Shown here: positions 34,432 through 47,209 of the stretch, one piece after another | Layout of the letters: each line of letters opens with the position of its first letter | Position numbering within the stretch: position 1 is the first letter of the stretch | DNA from: Strigamia acuminata | Lineage: Eukaryota > Arthropoda > Chilopoda > Geophilomorpha > Linotaeniidae | Reading direction: 5' to 3' | Assembly (NCBI GenBank): GCA_949358305.1 | Contig: OX442314.1 | Span: 52,209,162 to 52,273,161 of the forward strand | Length of the DNA: 64,000 nt | Notes under the pieces: generated by a model | What the model was told of the DNA's origin: nothing | The model's input: the letters and a program-made list of their open reading frames with translations, nothing else | The model's database searches: none | Program-made: the position numbers and the translations under genes

Positions 34432-37400
34432 ACACCTCGTTAAAAAAAAGGTGACAAAATTTACAAATACCAGAAAAATGTGGAGAAAAGAAAATTGTAA
34501 AAAGCAAAAATGCATGGAAACATACACAAAAAATGGCCTCATCTTCAGCACCAGTCATACTTGTAGCAGGAAATCTGTTGAAAGTGCTTCCGCGCCATGG
34601 CTCGCTTGACGGCCGGCACGTCGAGATCGCCGGCGACACCGCCGAACAACCAGTAGTGGCACAATCGGGCTGTTTGTTGTAGTCCATCAACGAAAACATC
34701 TTCGATCATCCATTTCCCTGTTGAAAATTCATCGACACTTCCAAGTTGCTACGGATGATTCTGTTTCGATTCATCGTGCTAATATCTATTGCTAATAAAG
34801 ATGAATGTTCAAGAGGGAGGGTGATCGGTTTTAGCAACAGGCTCCGAGCAGTCACAAAATGTGCTCTTGACATAATGCAAGTATCAGACATTATTTTCTT
34901 ACTAAATCCCTGGTTATCACAAGCAATAAACCATACAATCAAAACATCATGAATCAAACGATTCATAATAATGAACCAAATGCTGAAATAATATAAAAAA
35001 AAAAACAAAACATAACAACTAAACAAAACTCACCAGTATTTGGTGCAATTGTACAGTCGTGGACAAAGAAATGTTGCCTTTTCCCTGGAAAATGGCAATT
35101 TCTTTGTTGACTGCACGAATAAAACAAAACAAAATACAAAACAAAAAACACAAAAAAAGCAGGCGACGGCGGTCTTGAAGCCGTCTCGCTCTGATACCGC
35201 TTCTCCATCGCCTCCATGCTTGCCACTACTTGGCTAATGAATTCCTCAGTCCAGGGTTGACATTAATGTGGTTACGGTGGCGGTGGTGGAGGCGGCGGTG
35301 GTGGCGACAGCAGCGCAGGCTGTGCATTCAGCTGCTGCTAGTAATACTGCTCTAGATCGTCCATCACGGCAAACAAAAATAGGCCAATTCTTCCTCAGAA
35401 TAGTCATTATCCGGCCATTCCAAGACAGGTGGCGGTGGGAGTGTAGGCGGAGGCGTCTCCTTTAGGAGTTAATAAAAAATGTGGTAGTTTTAAGAAAATA
35501 CATTTATAAACATTAAAATTGTGAAAAAGTTATATTTAAAACTTTAAAATCGCCAGAAAATGCATGCAAAATGTCAAAACTAGGATTGCACCGAATACCA
35601 AAAATACCAAATAACCGAATATTTAAAAAAAAAATGAGGCTGAGGTTGCCATCGGTCGCCAGCGGTCAGGGTCACTCTCAGATCCCTAAGCTGAAACCTG
35701 GCTCGAGTGCCACTGGTCCCGGCCATGGCCGCGCTTCGGCCGACATTAGCTTTCTTTGCCGCCTGTCTGGACTTTTGGTCTCGTGCTTGCTTGAAGCGCC
35801 TAAAATAAAAAAAAAAAAAACAAGAACCGATTATTATTAATTTTTAATGAACTATGGGCGGAACTGGTGATGACGACAGTTTACTTGAAGAATAGGTTCC
35901 CAATTGGCAAATTGGATAATAAATGTCCGTATAATATATTTTATAATAAGAGGGTATCTGTTAGACACTTACGGTGTATAGGTTCAAAATGCTACGTACT
36001 TACAAGTTGAACCTGTTTTAATTGTGAATTTCCAGCTATGGCGACCTCCAAGAAAGTGGTCGCAAATAAAAGTGGTCATGTGGAACCTAGATCGGCCATG
36101 ACTGCTCGGTAAAAAAGGGTTAAGTGGGATTTTGGAGTAGACTGTTTATTATACTGAAAGATGTTGCTAGGCAACTTACTGCCTAGCAACTTGGTACAAT
36201 GCTATTAATGTATTGTTATGCATAGTATGTGGTGGGAAGACACAACATTCATGCACTTACTTGAGGGAGGGGAACTGTTTTTACATATTTACTGTTTCTG
36301 GACAAAGTCCTTAATTGTGGGTTAATAATGTAACAAATGTCATGTGGTAGAAGGTGTGGAACCTGTGGAATTTTGCCGCATCTTTTTGGAGAAACATTAT
36401 AGGCCTATTTATTTATTATGAAGAGATAATTTGTAATGAAAAATGTATTTTTTTTTGTATATTAATTTCTATGTTTTACAATTCAGGTCAGAATAACCAA
36501 TACCACAAACAAGTTTTTAAAAGATTAAAATTTCCTTTTTATGGTCTGAACTTTTTGGGGTGTCGCAGGAATGATGTCATCATCACTCTTGTTCAGCATT
36601 TTCTCCACTGACTCCATTGTTAAACGTTTGAAGCTGGTGTTATTGTATTAGCTGTCTGGTTCGTATTCATCGTCAATTTCCAGACTACTTTCGTGTTGTA
36701 AGCACATTATTCGATTGAGAATGGTGGTTTGACGTTGAATGTGTTGAGAAGTGATAGAAAACATTCTATTAGCAGTACGAACAAACGCAGGGCTAAGCTC
36801 TGCACAATACCTTATAGAAATAATCTCAAACTGTGTGTAATAAACAAATAAATAGCAAAGAAAAGAAGCGAATTACTGTCACAGGTATTATCTGAGCACT
36901 TATAAAACAATATTCCCATTCAGAAGGCAGTAACCCTCACATATCGGGAAAATAATTAAAAATAGTCATAAAAGAGATAGTCATAATTCCATGTGAAACG
37001 TTGTCGATGAGCTTGCATCACAAAGTTTTCTAAATTTTATGTTCTTTTATAATGAGATAGTAATAGACTCGTCTAGAGACACTTACAAAACTATGAGTAA
37101 AGACACTTATGTGAATTCATGTAACCATTATGAGGTAATCTATTGAAATTGGAAAGATAACCACTAGGCGTTTACTGGGGAGCCATTGAGTAAAAATGTC
37201 GGCTACCGTATATTGTATGGCACATCATCAATGACAACAACACTGTTTGGTTGAATGAGAGTCAATAATTGGGAAAACCAATTTTCGTATATACATCTCC
37301 ATTCATATCCTGGTGATAATCCCCATCGCTTTTACTTTCAAACAGCTGCAGTGTTCAGTTCATAAATCCATTTTCATTGCCACAATGGGTGATAATTAAT

Positions 37401-38133
37401 CTTTAGCTTTTTCCTGATGGATTTTTTAATACAGTTGTCAAGCATGATGTTATTGCCTGAGCTGCTGTTTCAATAGTGCTGTCAGTCCAAGTGTGAGAAA
37501 CAACATGACCAGCGTTAACCCATGTCTTGTCGGTTAATAAATATTACGGAGAACGATTTTGATGCCGATATTTACGAAGCAAAATAATTTCTTGGGATTC
37601 TATTAAAATTGCCGGTTTTTCCCGGAATTTATATTTAAAACCCATTTTTTTCAGTTAAAATGCGTCGTAGTCAGGTTGATGCAATCTTCGGAAATGATCC
37701 ATCGTCTTCTAATTTTGCTTTTATCTACAGCAAGCAAGTAAATTAATAATTGTAAACATTGGGGTTTAAGTCTTTGAATTTATGTATTACTTTTCAAGAG
37801 TTGGTGGAAGTCCTATTGAGAAAACCATCAAAATTATGAAAACGAGATGCACGATTGAGTCTTTTTTTTACCAGGTGACGTTAATTTTGGTGTTTTACAA
37901 ATCAGAAATCAGGAATTTCACCAGATGCTAATAAATCATTGATGAGCACCAGAAACTTCTCTTTCGCAACTTGGGCGTCCGTCATTAGAAACATGGTGCA
38001 GATATTTTTATAGCGAGCTTTCATACATACAGAGAGCAAATCCGCCTAGGAAAATCAATGAAAAATCAATTGCAATTCAAGATTTCATACGTATACATGT
38101 GCTTCTGCGATCAAGTGTGACATAAAACTGCAT
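34432..38133. other. 3.7 kb without a supported gene
   Basis: AT-rich sequence with scattered short open frames, none with a recognisable domain. A near-palindrome at about 35066-35110 (ACAAAGAAATGTTGCC...GGCAATTTCTTTGT) and a GGCGGTGG-rich patch at 35275-35310 are the only structures noticed. Confidence 0.5.
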
Positions 38134-38729
38134 TTATAACAAAATTCCCCATTGGTGCTTCACTGCAGCACCGCAATACTTAAGCTTAGGTCGCTTGTAT
38201 TGTACTGTAGAAACGATAAAATCCGTAAAAAACGAAACTTTGACCACGTCTAATATTTTCGAAAATTTCTGTTTTTTTTTGGTTTTTTGTTTTGGTACTG
38301 TCTGGTTTGGTTGTGTCCGGCCCACGACATCCTCATCCATTGTTCGTGCACGTTGCAAAAAGACAAGGTGCATTTGATCTGTGAGCCTGTAATGCTGTCG
38401 CAATCGGTTACTGTGAATCTGATACCATTGCCGCTCATTAATAAGCTCCTGCACCACGACAAGGTCGCAACCATCACAGGAGAAAAATGGTAGAAAAGAT
38501 TTTAACCACCTGTTTGTCCCTGAAAAAAAACAAAAAAAAATGAAAAATTGTGTAGTTAATCGTTCTTACTTGTCGTGCAGATCTTGCAGCCTCGTCTGCC
38601 TTCTCATTTTTCAGTATACGGTACCTTTGTGGTCGAATGTTACACCCGACTTGTCTAACCTGAAATAGTAAATCTATGAGTGATGACACTTCAGGTTTGT
38701 GAGCACTCATCAGATACTGCAGCAAGCCC
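38134..38729 (-). pseudogene. LINE RNase H-end remnant, downstream part
   Basis: The minus strand reads LLQYLMSAHKPEVSSLIDLLFQV, then NEKADEAARSAR, the terminal motif of RNase H domains of Jockey-type non-LTR retrotransposons, and further down RLTDQMHLVFLQRARTMDEDV. Frames shift several times. It continues the fragment at 39735-40140 after the insertion at 38730-39734. Confidence 0.6.
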
Positions 38730-39734
38730 AAAGGTTCATTTTTCCCGCCATTTTTTTCTCCCGGGAAACGGGAAATTTTAATTTAATTTCCCGGGAATTT
38801 ATCAAAATAAGATATTTCAGCATTGAAAACATAAAAAAACCCATTAAAGTCATTCAAACGAGTGTATACCTGTAAACACACTTTAAATGTGTTCACACTC
38901 TTTTTAATTGCAGCTAAGAATTTTTTTTTTGTTTAAAATTGCAATCTTTCATATTTTGTGGTCCATAATTGCAGTTAAACACATTTTGTTGTTTAAAATT
39001 GCTATTAAACATAATCTGGTTGTCAAAAATTGCAGTTAAACACATCTTGTTATTTAAACTTGCCATTAAAGAAGTTTAGTTGTTCAAAATTGCTATTTAC
39101 AAAGCGACGGGAATGCGAAACAAATACGACGGGGACGGGAATGCGAAGCAAATACGACGGGAATGCGAAGCGAAGGCGACGGGAATGCCAAATGAATATA
39201 AGAATTGCGACGGGAATACCAAATGAATAAGAATTGCGACGGGAATACCAAATGAATAAGAATTGCGACGGGGGAATACCAAATGAATAAGAATTGCGAC
39301 GGGAATGCGAAGCTAATGCGATGGGAATGCTAAACAAATGTCAATTGCGTTGGGAATGCGAAGCGAAGGCGACGAGAATGCCAAAAGAATACGAATTGCG
39401 ATGAGAATGCCAAGTGAATGCAACGGGGATGCGATGGGAATGTGATGCAAATGCGACAGGGATGCGATGGGAATGCGAAGAGAATGCGAATTGCGACGGG
39501 AATGCGAATCGAAGGAGACGGGAATGCGATGGGAATGCAAAGCGAATGCGACAGAAATGCAACGTGAATGTAAGTTGCATTCACATTGCTTACACGTTGC
39601 ATTATACAACGTGTATTCGACGCATATTCACGTGTCGAACTGCCGGGAAAACCCGGGAAATCAAAACAAATTTCCCGGGAATCGGGAATTGAAAAATTGC
39701 AAAAATTCCCGGGAATTCCCGGGAATGAACCTTT
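38730..39734. mobile_element. Repeat-rich insertion splitting the LINE remnant
   Basis: Starts AAAGGTTCATTTTTCCCG and ends CGGGAATGAACCTTT, i.e. terminal inverted repeats. Subterminal CCCGGGAATT palindromes occur at both ends. The inside holds a 40-nt-class repeat (38880-39090, TTGCAGTTAAACACATTTTG) and the GGGAATGCGAA minisatellite. The RNase H frame is interrupted at the insertion point. Target duplication not resolved. Non-autonomous MITE-like element. Confidence 0.55.
39105..39570 (+). repeat. GACGGGAATGCGAA minisatellite
   Basis: Degenerate tandem copies of about 12-20 nt built on GACGGGAATGCGAA and GACGGGAATACCAAATGAAT. Translations such as RIPVAFASHS are by-products. Confidence 0.85.
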
Positions 39735-40140
39735 AAGCACGTCTAAGCAACCTGTATAAATGATTACTTTTTTGTGATTCCAGTCCATGACGTGCTGCAG
39801 AGCCAAGCGGATTAATCCTTCGAGTTCCGCCTCGAATGGCGATGCATTTCCATTTAAAACTTTGGAAATGCTTCGTCCACAACATGTCGTGGCTGCTCCT
39901 ACCTTCTCATCACTTTTGGAACCGTTGGTGTAGATGGCCCGGAAATCTTTGAAGTCTTCTCTGTGGCGGTTGAAGAGAGACTGGTATTCGGTTAGTCCTG
40001 TTTTGGCTTTGCGAAATGCGCTCAAAGAATAGTCGCACGCCACGAGCGACCCAACTTCCGTCGCGCATTCCTTGCATTTTTAGACTGCCTTGTCCCATTT
40101 TTGGCAGCAGTTCTCACAAAAATACTTCTGGCAAACGACG
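39735..40140 (-). pseudogene. LINE RNase H remnant, upstream part
   Basis: Reads LTEYQSLFNRHRED...AIYTNGSKSDEKVGAATT...NASPFEAELEGLIRLAL...KKVIIYTGCLDVLK, clearly an RNase H domain. Two catalytic positions are lost: the usual YTDGS is YTNGS, and YTDS is YTGC. Just upstream, beyond a stop codon, a Cys-rich stretch (CVVCQKYFCENCCQKWDKAV) looks like a zinc-binding fragment of unknown origin. Confidence 0.7.
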
Positions 40141-41036
40141 CAAATGTCCACAGCATTGTTCCGCCAGTGGATATGCGTTTGTTGCAAGTATCCGTGTTCT
40201 TCATCAGAGTTCCAAACGCTAACACTAACAACTTAATACAATACTACAGATAAGCATCTTCAATTTCTTTTAGGTGTCGCTTTGATGTGGCTTTTTGGTA
40301 CTTTTTGAGAGAATATTTAGGCTATTGTACACATCTAAATTTATGGCCTGTTCGGAAAAAAATATCCTGCGACCGTGATAAAGTGATTCCCAATGTTTAG
40401 CATTTGAACGAACATGCCTTCATTGGGCAAAATGTCAAAGATATACGGGACATCGAATGAGTGGTTTGCGTTCTCGATGTAAGTTCACTAGACTGGATAT
40501 TTCTGGATGTTGTTGTTTCGATAACAATGACAGATTTTTCTCAATTGTTTTCTTGTCTGCCATTGTAAAGTTTGAAATCCACACAAGCTCTGAAGTTTAA
40601 AATAATGTCTTAACTATATTATCCATTACTTTAGAGCGCAGAAATGAAGCGAAGTTTACTAAGTAGAGTATGAGTGGACTATAAAAGGCCCAACTTCTTG
40701 TCTGAGAGTGAGAGTTGTATAGAAACAGCTAACGTCAACAAACATCTGGCTGTTCTCCACTCTTGTTCACCTTCAGAGACGGTTAGAGTAGCCAATAGGA
40801 CGCAATGGCTAATAAAATTTTAAAATTTTAAAATTGAATGGTGAAGAATGAATAGGGAAAGGATTTAAAATCTATAACAACATTTGTCTTATTGATAAAA
40901 AAGATATGAGACAAAAACTGAGGTTTTAAGGCTACAATTTGGAACTGCTTTTTAGGTAGTTTTGCATAGTGCAGCACATTTCTGCATCTTCTATTTTTAT
41001 AATAATTGATTTATGCTTTTGCATGGGTAAATAACA
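40141..41036. other. Intergenic, nothing recognised
   Basis: AT-rich, with no open frame of interest. About 40665-40800 carries fragments similar to the inverted repeat at 43378-43797. Confidence 0.5.
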
Positions 41037-41040
41037 TTAA

Positions 41041-41638
41041 CCCTCAGACGATCAATCTCCAAAGACGACGCTTTGGTGCCCACAATGTACCTATTTGGGT
41101 GCAAAATAATTAAATAAAATAGGCCCGTAGCTGAAGCGCTTTAGAGTAGTCCGAAAAATTGTCGCACTTGGCGCTACTGTTTTTGGTCTCCCCATGCTTC
41201 GGTTTTGTTAAAAATATCAATTGTTTTGTTAAGTTTACATACATAGTAGTGAGAACGAATTTGGAATGGAATTGAAACGGAATTGGAACGAAATTGGAAC
41301 GAAATGGAAACGTAATCGAAACGCGTAATCACTTGTGTTGGACTACTAGCGCCATACGGTGTCTCATGGTAAAAATGGAAAGCACTAAGTAGAAGCGCTT
41401 TTATATGATTGGGAGAAGCCAACTTAAATTTAAGCTGGAATTTCTAAGGGAAAGAATTTTCAAAGATGAATAAATAAATAAATAACGTACAGAACACTCC
41501 AAAATTTTTTTTAGACAAACCTTATTGTTGTGTGAACAAAGTCAGAAATTTTCAAAAAATTATATTAAACCAAAAAAAAGTTTTCCTATTCAAGAAGAGT
41601 GTTGCACCCAAATAGGTATAGGGTTGCCCATCTGAGGG
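41041..41638. mobile_element. piggyBac-like MITE (TTAA target)
   Basis: Flanked by TTAA at 41037-41040 and 41639-41642. Termini are CCCTCAGA and TCTGAGGG; just inside, CCTATTTGGGTGCAA and its complement are repeated near both ends. TTAA target duplications with CCC/GGG termini are typical of piggyBac-class elements. 598 bp, no transposase; the 41174-41422 frame is not recognisable. Confidence 0.75.
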
Positions 41639-41642
41639 TTAA

Positions 41643-41972
41643 TTAGTGATTTTTTTTACATAAACCACAGTGTGTTAACAAACATTTTGTAGATTAATTA
41701 GGGTAGACGATGGCATGGATTAATAAAGATGAAGTCAGTTTATTCGCGTTAATACACGAACACCGACCACGCACGCAAGGTTTACACATGAGAAGTGACC
41801 AGAGGTCACGTGGTTGGTCAGTGCTCCTACATACAACTCACTCTGGCGGTGGGAGACCCTCAGTCGGGATTTTACGATGCAATTGGTCAGGTGACACAAA
41901 ATACTAACACATTTCAGGAGAGTGAAAACTATTGCTATTATTTATGTTTACCATAATGATAATAATGTAAAA
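41643..41972. other. 3' flank of the DEG/ENaC gene
   Basis: No gene recognised. Confidence 0.45.
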
Positions 41973-44900
41973 TCAAATGAAATAGTCAAGAAGAGTAAAT
42001 GTTGAGAAACCAGTCAAAATACCAATAATACCTCCAATGCTACACAATAGTTTTGTTACAGAAATGAGCTCCTGTTCTTCGATAACTTCTCGAATGTTCT
42101 CTTCAATAGTGTACATAGCTGTTGTCATCGAATTTTCACCCTCAAAGGATGCTTTTGCTTTGACATTGTAAACGGTTTCACGGCAGCGTGTTGCACAGGA
42201 ACAGTCTTTCTGGGGGTTGGTCTTGAATTGAGTTTGCAAATATGTTTCGTAGGTTGTTTTAGCTGTGTCTGATGTCATGCAGAGTTCTAAAGTACTGTTT
42301 TTCATGAACGGTAGTCTAGTTAGAAAGATAACAAATAAATTTCTTTTGGTTTGCATATAAAGATTTAGTGCCAGATTGTGCGCCTCATGTTAATTTCTAA
42401 TATATTATACCCAAATATAACCTGAAATCTCTTCTGGAGGACAGACTCCTTCTAGTACAAGCTTCCTCATCTAGGTGAGTGTTCTAGGGACCAACCTGCA
42501 TCAGTCTTCCAGCAGGAGTGTGAGAAGCTGATATGCTGATGCAACATTGGAACATTTGTTATGAGAGAATGCTTTAGGAAACAAAATTTCGCTGCCACTG
42601 TTGTAGTAGTGTCTGCACCACCATAGGATCCCATGTTAAACTACCATTTCTACTCCAAAACTGATATTTGGAAATTCAAATGTTGGTGCGGACCCTAATT
42701 CCTACTACAACATGCCTAGGGTTTCTCAAAAACGGCACTTTTTGAAAAACCGGTATTTCAGTATTCAATGTTCAAAAAAACCGGTAAACCGGTAATTTTC
42801 GGTAATAAGGTAAACTAAAATAGTTACAATGTTGAATATTTTTATTTTAATTTTTTTTTTTTATAAAGTAAAATTAGTTATTTAAAGAAGTTATTTTGTA
42901 AATAAATTTACTTGCTCTTTTAAACCCTAGTTTCAATCAAACAAGGTCAGGGAAAGGGAAAGGGGAACCTCAGTGACTCAAACCCCTCAAGCACGTGCCT
43001 CTCACATTCCTAAAAAAATACTATTGGACTGAAATTTTACTCAAAAAAAATATAAAAACAACAATAATAATTAATTGAAAATAAAAATAGTTAAAAACCG
43101 ACTATTTCCATCCCTAAAATGAAATATTTTGGCGGTTTTTTCTATATTTTTCTCCCAATAAAAACCGGTAAAAATACCGAACTAAAGACGGTATTCGGTA
43201 AACGGTATTTTTAAAAAAAATATCGGTTTTTGATACCGGTAAATACCGGTAGAGAAACCCTAAATATGCCACACATTGCTAATGTAAATCAGTCATTACA
43301 AAATAGCCAAACTTATGACATACCACTAGTCTCTTAAAAAATTTACTGAAGTCGAACTCAGCATTTCACAACAACTCTATACTCTTGTTCGACTCAAGAG
43401 AGTGCCCTTCTCCTATTGGCCGAGCCGCATTACTCCTACCTCAAGTTTGTATTACTACCACTAGGAGAAGTAGTTTTTATTTTTATTATCATTTGTGATT
43501 GCTATAACCATTTACTTTAATATAATTTCGATTATTTGTATTCATAAATGTTACTTCCTTTGAAGAAATAAAGTTATATGAACATATAAATCAAAAACTC
43601 ATGTTTGTTCTATTTATCGGTTACTGTATTATGTCTGGAAAGAAAACAAGTTTGAATTTTTGGCAATCGATTACAATGTCTGTACATTGTAATGCATTTC
43701 GGGTGTTTGGGTCTACATTTTTGGATCACTACACCAGTGATACGGCTCGGCCAATGGGAGAAGGGCACCCTCTTGAGTCGAACAAGAGTATAGCTACTAG
43801 ACTTCATACAGATAGGTTTCTAGAACATTTACAGTATACAGCACTGGAAGCTTGTATTAGAAGATGTCTGCCCTCCTCAAGGAATTCCAATTATTTTTTG
43901 GTGAAAGTAATATTATTTTTACCTGCACTTGAGAAGTTGTTTTGATAATTTTGTTGCAAAACATTTTTGTTCACATTCAGAAACTTCTTTATTTGGTTGA
44001 CAAGGACTTTTAGCTGTGTTCACTCGAACGAGCTAAACAGAGTAAGATGTAAAATAATGGTTTTTGTTTTCTTTTAGATATTACCGTTTGACGAGAAATG
44101 TCAATCGCGGTGTCTTGTTTGGTGGGAATGTGAAATATATATTTTGGATGAAACGCTTGATTTTTCGGCAGAACAAAATGCTGGAAATGCATGATGAAGT
44201 CAAGTAAACAACAATGTAATCTGAATGTGTCAACAATCTCACAGTTTGATATTCGTTGCAAATTTCTTCCGTGAAGTCATCAAAAAAGCATAATTTATTT
44301 TGCTTTGGTGAAAATGGCCTGTCACCTGCAAACATTTCGAAGTACAAGAAGATAAAAAATATTACTTTTGCAGTTACCTTTATTAAACACAGTGCACGTT
44401 CCAAATGCCGTTGATAAAATTGATAAATTGGCAAAAAATAAGTCATGGAGAGTTTTAACCAACTACAAAAATAGTAAGTAATTTAATACAAATAGCCCTA
44501 ACTATTTAGTATTTTGCTTGCTTAGCTTACACCTAGAACTTTTCCATTTGAGACGTAGGTGTTATAACCAGAGGAGTCACTCCATAACTTCTCTGTTTCA
44601 TTGGCGTATTCAGCCGATGGATGGAGTAAATCGAGGAGTTGGTAATGGCCACAGTCAGTTTGCATTTTAGCAGCTAATTTTATCTTGGCTTTTAGAATTC
44701 TCACAGTTTTCCCGCATGAAATAACGAGTGGAAACTCAATCATGTTGTCTCTAATGATGTTAACAGTTTTCGTGAGTGGACATTGAAAATAAGTGTCGAT
44801 CAAGTTGTAAGTCTGATAAACCGAAGTGCAAAATAGGATTAATGAAACAGTAGTTTTCAGTTTATTTTTGACGATAGATTTTTCTTTTGTTTTCTGTATC

Positions 44901-44983
44901 TTCTCGAGTAGTTTTGGAATTTTTTCTTTCAACTTGCCATTTGCTTTTGTGGTTTTGCTTAATTTCGTCAAACACATTTTGCA
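41973..44983 (-). CDS. DEG/ENaC (pickpocket-like) channel module X
   Basis: Exons read as 44983-44531, 44462-44378, 44325-44243, 44180-44085 and, at the end, 42315-41973, with consistent phases; introns include one of 62 nt. The first exon holds a Lys-rich cytoplasmic stretch, TM1 (TTVSLILFCTSVYQTYNLI) and the post-TM1 FPLVISC segment. Exon 2 ends FGTCTVFNK, matching the family's YxxCYTFN motif. The last exon has the Cys motif DCSCATRC and the pre-TM2/TM2 GGIIGILTGFSTFTLLDYF, then stops. A Cys-rich ectodomain exon expected between 44084 and 42316 is not securely found; 42470-42422 is a weak candidate. The locus contains a hAT-like MITE and a foldback repeat. The frame is open at its 5' end into module Y, before the copia insertion. 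Confidence 0.75.
42717..43262. mobile_element. hAT-like MITE in the ENaC gene
   Basis: Termini TAGGGTTTCTC and GAGAAACCCTA. The flanking 8-mers AACATGCC (42709-42716) and AATATGCC (43263-43270) match at 7 of 8 positions, as for an aged hAT 8-bp target duplication. Many ACCGGT palindromes occur near both ends. No transposase. Confidence 0.75.
43378..43797. repeat. Inverted repeat (foldback MITE-like)
   Basis: About 60 bp at 43378-43440 (CTCTTGTTCGACTCAAGAG, CCTATTGGCCGAGCCG) recur inverted at 43738-43797. The segment lies in the interval where a module X exon is expected. The plus-strand frame at 43601-43945 is therefore doubtful. Confidence 0.65.
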
Positions 44984-44988
44984 GCAAT
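44984..44988. repeat. Copia target-site duplication, left (GCAAT)
   Basis: GCAAT immediately left of the LTR, repeated at 47416-47420. Confidence 0.9.
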
Positions 44989-45194
44989 TGTAGTTTTTAG
45001 GTGTCGAAGGTTGGGACAATGATAAGACGCGTGGTTAGGTTTAACAGGAATGACTAACTTTATTCTAATTGCTAACACATTATATACAGGTGCGCTCAAC
45101 CCTGATTGGTTTACGCCAAGTACGTCATCTGGACGTCGTGGGTGTGCAGGTGAAACGTTCACCTGGCGTGAAGACTGGGCACTCAAAACCAACA
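44989..45194 (-). repeat. Copia 3' LTR
   Basis: 206 bp, reads TGTAGTTTTTAGG...CCAACA on the plus strand. It also supplies an artificial upstream extension to the module X open frame. Confidence 0.92.
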
Positions 45195-45340
45195 CTTCCC
45201 CTGAGTGTCAGTCACCACATATTCCAACATTTTTACATCTCAAAAGTTAAAATAATTAAAAACACTTTTCAATTCAATTCAATTCAATTCAAATATTAAA
45301 CATATTTTTCTCAAACAATTCAAATATTTTGTTTTACTAA

Positions 45341-47095
45341 TTAATACTCTTCATATCGAATTCTTCCTGGTGGTTTTCCATTTCGATTTGAATACGGTTT
45401 TCGAGTTCTCGAAGATTGTCGCGGAGGCGGCCGTACGTTTTTGATCTGGGGAGTTTCGACTTCCCCTTGTTCCGTCTTGTTCTCGACTTCGTCATTGATC
45501 TCGACTTCGACTTCATTCTCGTTCTCAGAAATTTCAACTTCGTCCTCGTTTTCGGAAATTTCAACTTTGTTCTCATTTTCGGAAAGTTCCACACTCGATT
45601 CTTTGCTTGACTGCAAAAACATACATCGCGCCATTTCCATTAATGTTCGACTTATCTGTTCTGTAACGTCGTTTTTCAGTTTCTTCAAAATTGATTCGTA
45701 CTCGAGCTTCTCGTGCCATTCGCGAATTTCTACGTTCTTGGGTCTTGTCTTGTCGACTTCCGTGCACACTTTCTTGTTCTCGGTTCTCGTCTTCTTGACT
45801 CCCGTACATGCTTTCTTGTTCTCGGTTTTTGCTTTCTCGACTTCCATGCTTGCCTTTTCGGTCTTCACGTTCCCGGTTCTCGTCTTCTCGACTTCCGTAC
45901 TCGTGTTCTCCGCCGTAAAAACAACTTTTCTATTTGGTTTTATAACTTCTGCGGCCTTTTTCTTAAAAATAACTTTATCGCCTCGGTCGGTAATACTTCT
46001 GACGGACATTAAATTCGTTCGTAAGTCACGTACCAGCAACGTTTCTTCCAGTTTCGAATGTAAAACGTCACTTTCGGGACCGATTTTGATCTTCACAGTT
46101 CCTTTTCCGTTGATTTTCGTGCTCGCATTACTGGCCAAATTCAATTTTCGGTTCTTCAATGCTTCAACGTTTTTGAATGTCGATTCGTCCGAACGTTTGT
46201 GTGAACTGGTACTGCTGCCCAAACACCATCTTTTCGATTTTGGCGCTTCACGTTTCATCGCCGTTTCCATCCATTCACAATGATACGCGTCGTGTCTGAA
46301 TTTTTCGGCCCTCGACGCAGTTTCCCTCTTATTCTTGCTCCAACAATCCGCGATTTTATGTCCGATTTTTCCGCAACCGTGACATTTAAATTTAAAAGTC
46401 GGCTTTTCATCGGAATTCGATTCATCGTCGCCGTTCTTTGGTTGCCTCCGTTTTTGGAATGATTTTTTGGCCATCATTGCGTCGGATACTTCTTCTTTAT
46501 CTTTTTCTTGAGAAATTGCTGCGGCTATAATTTTAGCTTTTAGCGCTTCCAGCGTCGGCAATGTGTCTCGCGATTCCATCGTGATCTTGAACGTATCGAA
46601 TGATTTCGGCAAACTTTGCAACAACAGCGTCCCGGTAAGTGTCGGATGGATTTCCATATCCATGTCCAGTAGCTTATCGACCGCTTCAAAAAATCCCTTC
46701 AGATAGTCACGCACGTTTTCGTTTTCAGCCATTTTGTTTCCGCAAATTTGTTTCAGTAACATGCCCATATTTGCCGGTCCTTTCGCTTCGTAAATTTCGT
46801 CCAATTTTCTCCATAATTCGTTTGAGGTTTTACAGTTTTTCAACAATCGAATCTCCGACTGTTTTACGTGTAGCAAGATATCGTATCTCGTGTTTCTGTC
46901 TCTCACGTCTCAATTTTCGGCGGCTTTCTTGGTGTTATTGTTGCTTGGATCAACTTCTGGTCGCTTCAATGTTCCGTCCGCGTACTTCAAGAGATCGTTC
47001 TTCCCCAAAATTGCTTCCATTTGGACTTTCCAGGCATCGTAGTTTTCTTTCCCCAGTGGTTCGATTCTAGCCGAAATTCCGCCTGCATTCACCAT
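45341..47095 (-). pseudogene. Copia gag-pol, nonsense mutation and internal deletion
   Basis: ATG at 47095 begins a copia Gag (ENYDAWKVQMEAIL). An in-frame TGA at 46912-46910 interrupts it at a position where copia Gags usually have Trp. Gag then continues: LLKNCKTSNELWRKLDEIY, the CCHC knuckle CHGCGKIGHKIADC, and a protease-like segment WCLGSSTSSH in which the catalytic Asp is Gly. An EKTRTENKK repeat region, a GAG-pre-integrase scrap (EWHEKL) and an integrase scrap (MEMARCMFLQS) come next, then acidic ENEVEIS repeats. Reverse transcriptase is absent. The frame is open from 46909 to 45341. Confidence 0.88.
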
Positions 47096-47209
47096 CGTTT
47101 CTGATTTTGTTTCTCGAAACGGTTCGTATCAAAAACGTTTTGACTTCCTCGATCGTTTCGTCCCAAATCTCGATATTATCCGCAGTGGAAGCGTGCTGGG
47201 CCCATAACC

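Noticed and set aside
39330-40043. 237-residue intact protein
   Set aside because: Only the N-terminal part is RNase H-like; the rest reads into an inserted minisatellite element.
44522-45019. Module X starting inside the copia LTR
   Set aside because: The first few residues come from the LTR and the apparent start is TTG; the exon before the insertion is continuous with module Y instead.
45441-46283. 280-residue plus-strand Ser/Phe-rich frame
   Set aside because: It is the antisense shadow of the Lys/Glu-rich copia gag-pol remnant.
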